Positions 9,135-15,969 of a DNA stretch of 64,000 nt are shown piece by piece. Position numbers and translations under genes: made by a program. The stretch lies in contig CATYZK010000004.1 of the NCBI GenBank assembly GCA_958415665.1, positions 33,189 to 97,188 on the forward strand. The letters run 5' to 3'. This DNA is from an uncultured Collinsella sp. (GTDB lineage Bacteria; Actinomycetota; Coriobacteriia; Coriobacteriales; Coriobacteriaceae). Under the pieces are notes generated by a model that worked only from the letters and a program-made list of their open reading frames with translations, searched no databases and was not told the DNA's origin. Position 1 is the stretch's first letter, and each line of letters starts with the position of its first letter.

Positions 9135-10055
9135 CTATTCGCCGCGGGGATGGGCTTGAGCCACAGCCCGCTTAAGCCGATCGGGTGTGAGATGCGTGTA
9201 GATCTGCGTCGTGGACAGGCTCGCATGGCCCAGCAGCTCTTGAACCGAGCGCAGGTCCGCACCGCCCTCGAGCAAGTCGGTCGCAAAGGTATGGCGCATC
9301 GCATGCGGGGCGATGTCGGCCGGAATGCCGGCGAGCGTCGCCAGCGTATGGAACCGCCGCCGGAGGATGGCGGCGCTCATGCGATTGCCGCGCGCCGATA
9401 TAAGCAGCGGATGCGGCCCGGTAGCGAGGTCACGGCGCTTTGCCTGAGCAAGCAACTCCGGCCTCCCCTCCTCAATATAGAGACGCGTCACCTCGAGCGC
9501 ACGACGATACAGGGGGACGATACGTTCCTTGCCCCCCTTGCCCCACAGGCGCAACGTGCGTTCGGACCAAGCGATGGACTCCACATTGAGTGCTGCGAGC
9601 TCAGAGATACGGGCGCCAGATGCATAGAGCAGCTCGAGCATCGCCGCATCGCGCAGTCCCGCAGGCGTCGATGTATCAGGCGTCTTGAGCAGCGCCTCGA
9701 CCTGCAGGGTCGTAAGGACGCCCGGCAGGTCACGCGGCAGCTTGGGCGATGCGATCGCCGAGACCGCATCGCCCTCGACAATCCCCTCGGCAGCCATCCA
9801 ACGATAGAGCGATCGGATAGCCGACAGGTGCGCCGCAAGCGTTCGGGGAGCCAACTGCTCACGCGAAAGCTCGGCAAGATAGCGACGAATGGTGCGCACG
9901 TCGGCAGCGAATGCATCGATATCCTCGCGCTCGCACCAGGCAGCGAAGCGCTCCAGCCTCGAGCCATAGGCCGTCACCGTGTTGGGAGAAAGTCCCTCGA
10001 CGCGTGCGATATAGGCGATAAACGAGTCGACGGTGTCGTACAGGTCAAAGGCTAT
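9135..10055 (-). CDS. xerC: XerC/XerD-type tyrosine recombinase, apparent non-canonical start
   Basis: Site-specific recombinase; by family it resolves chromosome dimers. The catalytic set is visible: Arg in SGARISEL, Lys in GKGGKERIVPL, HxxR in HAMRHTFAT, His in ELLGHASL and Tyr in TTQIYTHL. The first usable canonical start is a GTG at 9975-9977, but that would remove part of the N-terminal core-binding domain. Upstream of it the frame encodes FIAYIARVEGLSPNTVTAY, which matches the conserved Xer N-terminus. That extension has no ATG, GTG or TTG. The coordinates use ATA at 10053-10055, which overlaps the trmFO stop (cATAG) and sits 9 bases after GGAGG; a CTG at 10041-10043 is the alternative. 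The neighbours trmFO-xerC match the Bacillus trmFO-codV order. Confidence 0.85.
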   Translation of the reverse strand: MAFDLYDTVDSFIAYIARVEGLSPNTVTAYGSRLERFAAWCEREDIDAFAADVRTIRRYLAELSREQLAPRTLAAHLSAIRSLYRWMAAEGIVEGDAVSAIASPKLPRDLPGVLTTLQVEALLKTPDTSTPAGLRDAAMLELLYASGARISELAALNVESIAWSERTLRLWGKGGKERIVPLYRRALEVTRLYIEEGRPELLAQAKRRDLATGPHPLLISARGNRMSAAILRRRFHTLATLAGIPADIAPHAMRHTFATDLLEGGADLRSVQELLGHASLSTTQIYTHLTPDRLKRAVAQAHPRGE

Positions 10056-11389
10056 GACCGGTCGCCTCCAAACAGATCGAGGCGAGTAGACAGATAGGCG
10101 TCAAGGGCCTCGAGCGCACGGTCCGCATAGGCCTGGTAGCGGTCGCGCTTGCTGCGGCGCTTACCATCCTCGAGTGGCGGCACCAGGCCAAAGTTGACAT
10201 GCATGGGCTGATAGCCCACGGTGGCAGGATCGGTCGCATAGCCCACGAGCGCACCCAGGGCACCCACACGCGGCAACTCGACGCCCGCGGCACCGATAGC
10301 ATCGGCATAGGTGTTGAGCGCCGCGAGCAGACCTGTCGCCACGGCTTCCATGTACCCCTCGGTGCCGGTGATCTGACCGGCCAGGCGCACACCGGTACCG
10401 GGCACGGCAAAGGTGCCATCGAGCACATGCGGGGCGTCGACAAAAGTATTGCGGTGCATGACACCGTAGCGGAAGAACTCAGCGTTCTCCAGGCCCGGCA
10501 CCATATGGAAGACGCGCTTCTGCTCGCCAAAGGTCAGGTTGGTCTGGAAGCCCACCAGGTTATAGGCGGTCTTCTCCTTGTTCTCGGCACGCAGCTGAAT
10601 CGCCGCCCAGGGGCGACGTCCGGTACGCGGGTCGGTGAGGCCGACGGGCTTCATGGCACCAAAGCGGATGGCATCCTTGCCCGTGCGCGCGACCTCCTCG
10701 GCGGGCTGGCAGGCCTGGAACAGATCGCCGCCCTCAAAGTCTTTGAGCACCACGCGGTCGGCCGTGGTAAGCGCCTCGATAAAGGCCTCGTACTCCTCCT
10801 TGTTGAGCGGAGCGTTAAGATAGTCGCCGCTCCCCTGCTCCTCGTAGCGCGACTGCGAGAACAGCACGTCCATATCGAGCGTGGAGGCATCGACGATCGG
10901 CGCCGCGGCATCGAAGAACGCCAGGGCGTCGCCACCGACAAGCTTCATGACTTCCTCGCTCAACGCCGGCGAGCACAAGGGGCCCGCGGCAATGACCACA
11001 TGGCCCTCGGGAATCTGCGTGACCTCGCCGTGAACGACTTCGATATTGGGTCGGGCGGCAACTTCGGCCTCGACAAGCTCGGAAAACTTGCCGCGGTCGA
11101 CCGCCAAGGCGCCACCGGCGGGAACAGCCGCGCGATGGGCGCAATCGAGCAGGACTGAACCCATGCGCTCAAGCTCGGCCTTCAGCAAACCAGCCGCGGA
11201 ATCCGGACGGGTCGACTTAAACGAATTGGAACAGACGAGCTCTGCCAGGTGATCGGTATGGTGGGCCGGGGAGCTCACCTGGGGGCGCATCTCGCACAGC
11301 TTTACGGCAAACCCGCGGTCTGCCAGCTGGATCGCACATTCCGAACCCGCCAGACCGCCACCGATAACCGTCACCTGATCAAACAGCAT
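10052..11389 (-). CDS. trmFO: Folate-dependent tRNA (m5U54) methyltransferase TrmFO
   Basis: Methylates U54 of the tRNA T-loop using methylene-THF and FADH2. The FAD-binding VTVIGGGLAGSECAIQLADRG is at the N-terminus. The conserved SNSFKSTRPDSAAGLLKAE, MKPVGLTDPRTGRRPWA and GYMEAVATGLLA segments are present. The ~445-residue length is normal. The ATG at 11387-11389 has AAAGG nine bases upstream and is preferred to a TTG two codons earlier. It is downstream of dprA, and its stop overlaps the putative xerC start. Confidence 0.96.
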   Translation of the reverse strand: MLFDQVTVIGGGLAGSECAIQLADRGFAVKLCEMRPQVSSPAHHTDHLAELVCSNSFKSTRPDSAAGLLKAELERMGSVLLDCAHRAAVPAGGALAVDRGKFSELVEAEVAARPNIEVVHGEVTQIPEGHVVIAAGPLCSPALSEEVMKLVGGDALAFFDAAAPIVDASTLDMDVLFSQSRYEEQGSGDYLNAPLNKEEYEAFIEALTTADRVVLKDFEGGDLFQACQPAEEVARTGKDAIRFGAMKPVGLTDPRTGRRPWAAIQLRAENKEKTAYNLVGFQTNLTFGEQKRVFHMVPGLENAEFFRYGVMHRNTFVDAPHVLDGTFAVPGTGVRLAGQITGTEGYMEAVATGLLAALNTYADAIGAAGVELPRVGALGALVGYATDPATVGYQPMHVNFGLVPPLEDGKRRSKRDRYQAYADRALEALDAYLSTRLDLFGGDRS

Positions 11390-11403
11390 CTGCAAACACC
11401 TTT

Positions 11404-12339
11404 CTAATTGACACGTTTTCCATTGTGACCGAAGGGTGTCTGGGCGTGAAGGGCAAACTTGGAGGGCGCATACCTTCCATCCATCATGCGTTCGATGAGG
11501 CCCTCGAGCTCCAGCGAGCCCAGGAGCTTAAGAACACCGACGGCATCGAACGAGACGAGCGCGGCAATGTCGTCGACCTTGAGCGGCGACGCGATAAGCG
11601 CATGCATCACGGCCTGTTGCACAGGGTCCAGATCGGCGATACCGGGCGCATCGGGGCGCGAGTAGCGCAGGGTGCCGTAGATGCGCGAGATGGCCATCTC
11701 GATGGATTCCTCGTCCACGATGCAGCACGCTCCGTTGGCGATGAGGTAATTGGTGCCGCGCGACTCGGGCGACAGAATGGAACCCGGCACCGCAAGCAGT
11801 TCGCGACCCAGGTCCATAGCGGCCTCGGCCGTCGAGAACGTACCCGAGGGCATGCCCGCCTCGGAAACAAAGAGCGCCTGCGACAGCGCGGCGATGATGC
11901 GATTACGCCGCGGGAAGGCAAACTTGCGCGGACCCATGCCCCACGGCGAGATCGACACGACCGCACCGCCCGTATCGAGCGTACGCGTGATGAGACCGGC
12001 ACTTGAGCGCGGGTAGACCACGTCGGCGCCCGTCCCCAGCACCACAACGTGTTTGCCGCCGGCATTGACCGCGGCCCAACCCGACGCCTGGTCGCAACCG
12101 ACCGCGCCACCCGAGACCACCGTGACGCCCGCCTCAACCGCGACCTTGGCAGCAAGTTCTGCCACAGCGAGACCGTACGGCGACGCCTTGCGCGCGCCGA
12201 TGATGGAGAGCGCAGGCGTCGATAACACATCAGGGTCACCACGCACATAGAGCGTCTGGGGCACATCGGAAAGCTCCAGAACAGTTGCTGGATACAGAGC
12301 GTCCCCGGGATGGAACTCGAAGATCCCCTCTGCCATCAT
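11404..12339 (-). CDS. dprA: DNA-processing protein DprA (Smf)
   Basis: Loads RecA on incoming single-stranded DNA during natural transformation. The Rossmann-like core shows SIIGARKASPYGLAVAE, SGGAVGCDQASGWAA, VVLGTGADVVYP and FPRRNRIIAALS. The C-terminal ~65 residues look like the winged-helix DprA domain (QQAVMHALIASPLKVDDIAA). There is no N-terminal SAM domain, so the protein is short (~311 residues). The start ATGATG overlaps the comM stop, with GGAGGGACCA ahead. The upstream extension of the frame lies wholly inside comM and is rejected. Confidence 0.94.
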   Translation of the reverse strand: MMAEGIFEFHPGDALYPATVLELSDVPQTLYVRGDPDVLSTPALSIIGARKASPYGLAVAELAAKVAVEAGVTVVSGGAVGCDQASGWAAVNAGGKHVVVLGTGADVVYPRSSAGLITRTLDTGGAVVSISPWGMGPRKFAFPRRNRIIAALSQALFVSEAGMPSGTFSTAEAAMDLGRELLAVPGSILSPESRGTNYLIANGACCIVDEESIEMAISRIYGTLRYSRPDAPGIADLDPVQQAVMHALIASPLKVDDIAALVSFDAVGVLKLLGSLELEGLIERMMDGRYAPSKFALHAQTPFGHNGKRVN

Positions 12340-13859
12340 TGGTCCCTCCTTCCCTGGTACATCGCCGCCTCGAGCACGTGGTCCTGCGTCACTTGCTCGC
12401 TCTCGGCGACATCTGCGATCGTGCGCGCGATACGCACCAGGCGCACGATGCCGCGGCCCGTGAGATGCGTGCGCTTCGACAGGCCGAGCACACACTTCTC
12501 CGCCGCATCATCGAGCTCAAAGGTCGAAACGACGCCGTCAATGGACCGCGTCTCATCATCCTCGGCCTCGGCATCCGCATCGTCCATACGGGATTCGCGC
12601 CAAGCGCGAAAAGCGCGACCGCGCACAACGTAGTCACGCAACTCGGCAGACGACATACCCTCCGCACCCTCGATAATCACTTGGGGGTCGGGACGGGTCA
12701 CATCGATCATCATGTCGATACGGTCGGCCAAAGGACCGCGCAGTTTAGACCGATAACGCTCGACCATCGCCGCCGAGCAGCGACACGGCACCTCACGATC
12801 GCCCAAAAAGCCGCAGGGGCAGGGATTGCTCGCAGCCAGCAGCTGAAAGCGCGACGGGAAGGTAAAGGCCCCGTCGACGCGTACGATCCTCACATAACCG
12901 CGTTCGATAGGCTGACGCAGCGTCTGCAGCACACCCGTGGGAAACTCGGCAAGCTCGTCCAAAAAGAGCACGCCGCCATGAGCAAGGCTGATCTCACCCG
13001 GGTGCACCGGGCGCCCGCCGCCGATAAGGCCTGCGGTCGAAATACTGTGGTGGGGACTGCGGAAGGGCCGATGACCTGCCAATAATCCATCGATGTTCTC
13101 GCCCAAGACCGAATGGATGCACAGCGCCTCCTGCTGATCCTCAACGGAAAGCTCGGGCAGGATGCCGGTCATACGACGGGCGAGCATCGTCTTGCCCGAT
13201 CCCGGGGACCCGATCATAAGCAAACCGAGCTCACCTGCCGCCGCAAGCGCCATGCCGCGTTTAGCGACTTCCTGCCCCAGCACGTCGGCATAGTCGAGTT
13301 CGGGCTCAAAGGTCGCCTCGACACCCTCAGAATCCAAGTAGTGCCGCGCGGCATCGCCCATACCGTGGGCAAGTTGCGAGAGATGATCGATAAAGCCACA
13401 GTCCACGCCCGCGAGCGGCACATGCTGATCTGACCTGCCCGCGATAAAGGAAAGCCCCATATCGCGCGCGAGCAGCTGGAACGCCACCTCACCCTTGACG
13501 GGCAACACCGTACCGTCCAGACCAAGTTCGCCCGCGATAAGGCAACGATCAAGGTTGTCGCGGGGAATCTGCCCATCCGCCGCCAGCACCGCGATGGCGA
13601 TGGGCAGATCAAAGCCGCTACCGGTCTTGCGAATATCGCCGGGCGCCAGATTGACCGTAATGCCCGAGCGCGGGATCTCGAACCCGGCGGAGCGCATCGC
13701 ACAGCGAATACGACCGCGTGACTCCATCACCTCCATACTCGGAATGCCGAGCATCTGAATACCCGGAACGCCGCCGGCAAGCGAGACCTCGACCGTGACG
13801 GGAATCGCCTCGACGCCGCGGATGCAGGCCGCGTGAACGGCAAACGTCTCGAACGCCAT
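12336..13859 (-). CDS. comM: YifB/ComM-type Mg-chelatase-like AAA+ ATPase
   Basis: Hexameric helicase-like AAA+ protein that promotes branch migration during transformation in characterised relatives. The N-terminal domain is LonC-like (MAFETFAVHAACIRGVEAIPV, then TVNLAPGDIRKTGSGFDLPI). Walker A is MIGSPGSGKTMLARR and Walker B is GGVLFLDELAEFP. It also has RPFRSPHHSISTAGLIGGG and a CGFLGD-CRCS zinc-like segment, typical of YifB. It overlaps yraN upstream (ATGA) and dprA downstream, giving one competence and DNA-processing unit. Confidence 0.94.
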   Translation of the reverse strand: MAFETFAVHAACIRGVEAIPVTVEVSLAGGVPGIQMLGIPSMEVMESRGRIRCAMRSAGFEIPRSGITVNLAPGDIRKTGSGFDLPIAIAVLAADGQIPRDNLDRCLIAGELGLDGTVLPVKGEVAFQLLARDMGLSFIAGRSDQHVPLAGVDCGFIDHLSQLAHGMGDAARHYLDSEGVEATFEPELDYADVLGQEVAKRGMALAAAGELGLLMIGSPGSGKTMLARRMTGILPELSVEDQQEALCIHSVLGENIDGLLAGHRPFRSPHHSISTAGLIGGGRPVHPGEISLAHGGVLFLDELAEFPTGVLQTLRQPIERGYVRIVRVDGAFTFPSRFQLLAASNPCPCGFLGDREVPCRCSAAMVERYRSKLRGPLADRIDMMIDVTRPDPQVIIEGAEGMSSAELRDYVVRGRAFRAWRESRMDDADAEAEDDETRSIDGVVSTFELDDAAEKCVLGLSKRTHLTGRGIVRLVRIARTIADVAESEQVTQDHVLEAAMYQGRRDQ

Positions 13860-14344
13860 CACGACACCTGCCAATCGAATGCGTTGTACTGATGCTCGAT
13901 CTCGGCGATATGCCCGCCGCGAATGGTGACACCCACGGCATCGAAGCGAATCGCCTTGAGCGGATAATGCTCCATGAGATAGCAACTTGCGATGCGGCGG
14001 TAACGGCGTTGCTTTTGGGCGTCCACGGCCTCCTCGGGAAAGACCCGCGTGTTGCAATCCAGTGCGACGCGTCTGGTCTTGACCTCGGCCATCACCACGA
14101 CATCGTCGAGCTCATCTAGCAGCACCAGATCAGCCTCGCCCTCGGTGCAACGATAACCCTGCTCCAGCAAGGTGTAGCCGCGCTCGTTAAAGTAGTCGAT
14201 AGTGATCAGCTCGCCCAGCATGCCCAGCTCGCGGGGACTGAGTCCCTTGATAAACTCGGGCGTCATCGCCCCGCAGTCGAGCTCGCCGTTTTCCCAACGC
14301 TCCTTGAGTTGCTGCGTCTTGCTCTTTTTGCTTGCGGCACTCAT
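13859..14344 (-). CDS. YraN-family (UPF0102) putative endonuclease
   Basis: The PD-(D/E)XK-like fold is visible as LGMLGELITIDYFNERGYTLL, then EGEADLVLLD with the EADLV acidic pair, VVMAEVKTR (ExK) and the C-terminal IRFDAVGV. Cellular function is unproven for most members; some relatives have nuclease activity. The product has ~161 residues, including an N-terminal basic helix of ~40 residues before the core. The ATG at 14342-14344 follows AAAGGAG. It overlaps comM by four bases, and rnhB lies upstream, as in many genomes. Confidence 0.9.
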   Translation of the reverse strand: MSAASKKSKTQQLKERWENGELDCGAMTPEFIKGLSPRELGMLGELITIDYFNERGYTLLEQGYRCTEGEADLVLLDELDDVVVMAEVKTRRVALDCNTRVFPEEAVDAQKQRRYRRIASCYLMEHYPLKAIRFDAVGVTIRGGHIAEIEHQYNAFDWQVS

Positions 14345-14442
14345 GGGGTCTCCTTTCCCGCACACTGCATTGCCCCGATGATGAGGGCACCTTTCATGCG
14401 GGTAAGTACCGGAAGCAAACCAAAAGCTGACCAAATGCCGTC

Positions 14443-14484
14443 AAAAAACGGGCCGTACGCAGCAATGGTGTTGCATACGGCCCG
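14443..14484 (-). terminator. Intrinsic terminator after rnhB
   Basis: The stem CGGGCCGTA/TACGGCCCG (14449-14457 and 14476-14484) is followed on the minus strand by six T's. It separates rnhB from the yraN-comM-dprA genes. Confidence 0.85.
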
Positions 14485-14533
14485 CTACCAGCAGGTTTAT
14501 AAAACCCCAGAGGTCCCTGTCTCCACAATTGAC

Positions 14534-15322
14534 CTAGAAAAGGCGCTCAGTCTGCAGAAAGTTTCCGCAAAAGCTCACACGGTGCAGCGGACAAAGTCCA
14601 TGTTTGCGAATGGCCTCGATATGCTCGGGGCTTGCATAGCCCTTCGACTCGGCCAGATGGTACTCGGGATACTCGGCGTCGTACTCGACCATCATCTCGT
14701 CACGCGTGACCTTGGCCATGATAGACGCCGCGGCGATGCAGGCGATTTTGGCATCGCCCTTCACCACATCGCGCTCGTTAGGAACGGCGCCCAAGGGATT
14801 GCCATCCATGAGGACGCAGTCGGGCTCGAGTCCTGTATCGGCCACGGCGCCCGCAACGGCAGTACGGATAGCACGGGCCATGCCCATCTCATCGATATCC
14901 GCAGGCGCGATATGGCAAAAGCCGATGGCAGTCGCCACCTCGGCTATCTTCACCGAGAGCAGCTCGCGGCGCGCTGGCGTGAGCTTTTTGGAATCGTTGA
15001 TGCCCCAGATACGCGGCTCCATCGGAAGACACACGGCGCATACCGTCAAAGGGCCGGCCACCGATCCGCGACCCACCTCGTCGACACCAACGACCACCCC
15101 ATCGCCGCCAAGCTCATGCATAAGCTCGTACATGTCATTGACGCGCTCGCGCTCGGCAAGCTCTTTGTCATGGCGTTTGAGGGCGCGTTCACAAGCCTTG
15201 ATCACCTGCTGGCGCGGGTCCTCGCGATAATGCTCCACGAGGGCGGGAATCTCCTCGAACGTGGCGCTCGCCAACTCACCGGCAACCTGCGATGCCGAAA
15301 CCGAGCTCGTCATGTTGGCCAT
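14534..15322 (-). CDS. rnhB: Ribonuclease HII
   Basis: Cleaves RNA in RNA-DNA hybrids and removes misincorporated ribonucleotides. The catalytic motif VGVDEVGRGSVAGPL is at residue ~80. DSKKLTP, LMDGNP, KGDAKIACIAAASIMAKVTRD and the C-terminal HPEYH-like segment (YPEYHLAESKGYAS) are present. An N-terminal helical extension of ~75 residues resembles the long Bacillus-type enzyme. The ATG at 15320-15322 has AAGGAGG upstream. rplS is directly upstream, with a terminator in between. Confidence 0.95.
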   Translation of the reverse strand: MANMTSSVSASQVAGELASATFEEIPALVEHYREDPRQQVIKACERALKRHDKELAERERVNDMYELMHELGGDGVVVGVDEVGRGSVAGPLTVCAVCLPMEPRIWGINDSKKLTPARRELLSVKIAEVATAIGFCHIAPADIDEMGMARAIRTAVAGAVADTGLEPDCVLMDGNPLGAVPNERDVVKGDAKIACIAAASIMAKVTRDEMMVEYDAEYPEYHLAESKGYASPEHIEAIRKHGLCPLHRVSFCGNFLQTERLF

Positions 15323-15350
15323 ACCAGGCCCTCCTTGCATGCAAATCAGA

Positions 15351-15381
15351 TAAAAAGAAGGGCCACCCGAAGGTGACCCTT
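15351..15381 (-). terminator. Intrinsic terminator after rplS
   Basis: The minus-strand stem AAGGGTCACC/GGTGGCCCTT has one mismatch and a TTCG loop (arms 15358-15367 and 15372-15381), followed by CTTTTT. It lies between rplS and rnhB. Confidence 0.85.
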
Positions 15382-15415
15382 GTGTCCAAACGAGTGGACA
15401 GACGCTGCGATCTTC

Positions 15416-15757
15416 TTAGCGCTTCTCGGGGATGCGAGCAGCCTTGCCCACCTTGTCGCGGAGGTAGTACAGCTTGGCGCGACGGACGCGACCATGACGA
15501 ACGACCTCGAGCTTGGCGATCTTGGGGCTGTGAAGCGGGAAGGTACGCTCAACACCGACACCGAAGGACATCTTGCGGACGGTGAAGGTCTCGCGGGCAC
15601 CGGCGCCGGCCATGCGGATGACGTCGCCCTGGAAGACCTGGATGCGCTCGCGGTCGCCTTCCTTAATGCGGTAGTGAACCTTGACGTTGTCGGCGACGCG
15701 AACCTGAGGAATGTCCTCGCGGATCTGCTGACGCTCGATTGCGCGGATGTAATCCAT
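15416..15757 (-). CDS. rplS: Large ribosomal subunit protein bL19
   Basis: 50S ribosomal protein L19. The ~113-residue sequence has VRVADNVKVHYRIKEGDRER, IQVFQGDVIRMAGAG, KMSFGVGVERTFPLHSPKI and the basic end RRAKLYYLRDKVGKAARI. The ATG at 15755-15757 lies 7 bases after AAGGA; a TTG two codons upstream is less well placed. It is transcribed alone, with its own promoter upstream and a terminator downstream. Confidence 0.98.
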   Translation of the reverse strand: MDYIRAIERQQIREDIPQVRVADNVKVHYRIKEGDRERIQVFQGDVIRMAGAGARETFTVRKMSFGVGVERTFPLHSPKIAKLEVVRHGRVRRAKLYYLRDKVGKAARIPEKR

Positions 15758-15781
15758 GTGCAATTCCTTACTCTTCTAGAG

Positions 15782-15805
15782 GTGCCGTACCACCTTGGCC
15801 GGCAC
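15782..15805 (-). promoter_or_regulatory. Possible L19 leader hairpin
   Basis: In the rplS 5' leader a 6-bp stem GTGCCG/CGGCAC (15782-15787, 15800-15805) ends ~25 bases before the start codon. Compact single-hairpin L19 leaders are known in other Gram-positives, but whether this one is equivalent is inference. Confidence 0.35.
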
Positions 15806-15826
15806 GTAGTTGAACAAACGTATTCG

Positions 15827-15854
15827 AGTATACACGCGCGGGTTTCTGCTGCAA
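15827..15854 (-). promoter_or_regulatory. Promoter for rplS
   Basis: On the minus strand TTGCAG (15849-15854) and TATACT (15827-15832) are separated by 16 bases. The predicted transcript start is near 15820, giving a ~60-base leader. Confidence 0.65.
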
Positions 15855-15894
15855 GAACAATTTTTTACGCAGACAAAAAGACAAAAACCGGCAC

Positions 15895-15929
15895 ATAATA
15901 ACCGCCCGCCTCACGAATGAGACGGGCGG
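15895..15929 (-). terminator. Terminator after ppdK
   Basis: The 12-base arms CCGCCCGTCTCA/TGAGGCGGGCGG (one mismatch, loop TTCG; 15902-15913 and 15918-15929) are followed by TTATTAT on the minus strand. It lies ~40 bases after the ppdK stop and isolates it from rplS. The U-tract is imperfect. Confidence 0.7.
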
Positions 15930-15969
15930 CATGAAGGGGGAGCTACGCTAGGCGTCTAAACCCAAAACG

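Noticed and set aside
12340..12495. N-terminal extension of dprA
   Set aside because: It lies wholly in comM, and the ATG at 12339 has a good ribosome site.
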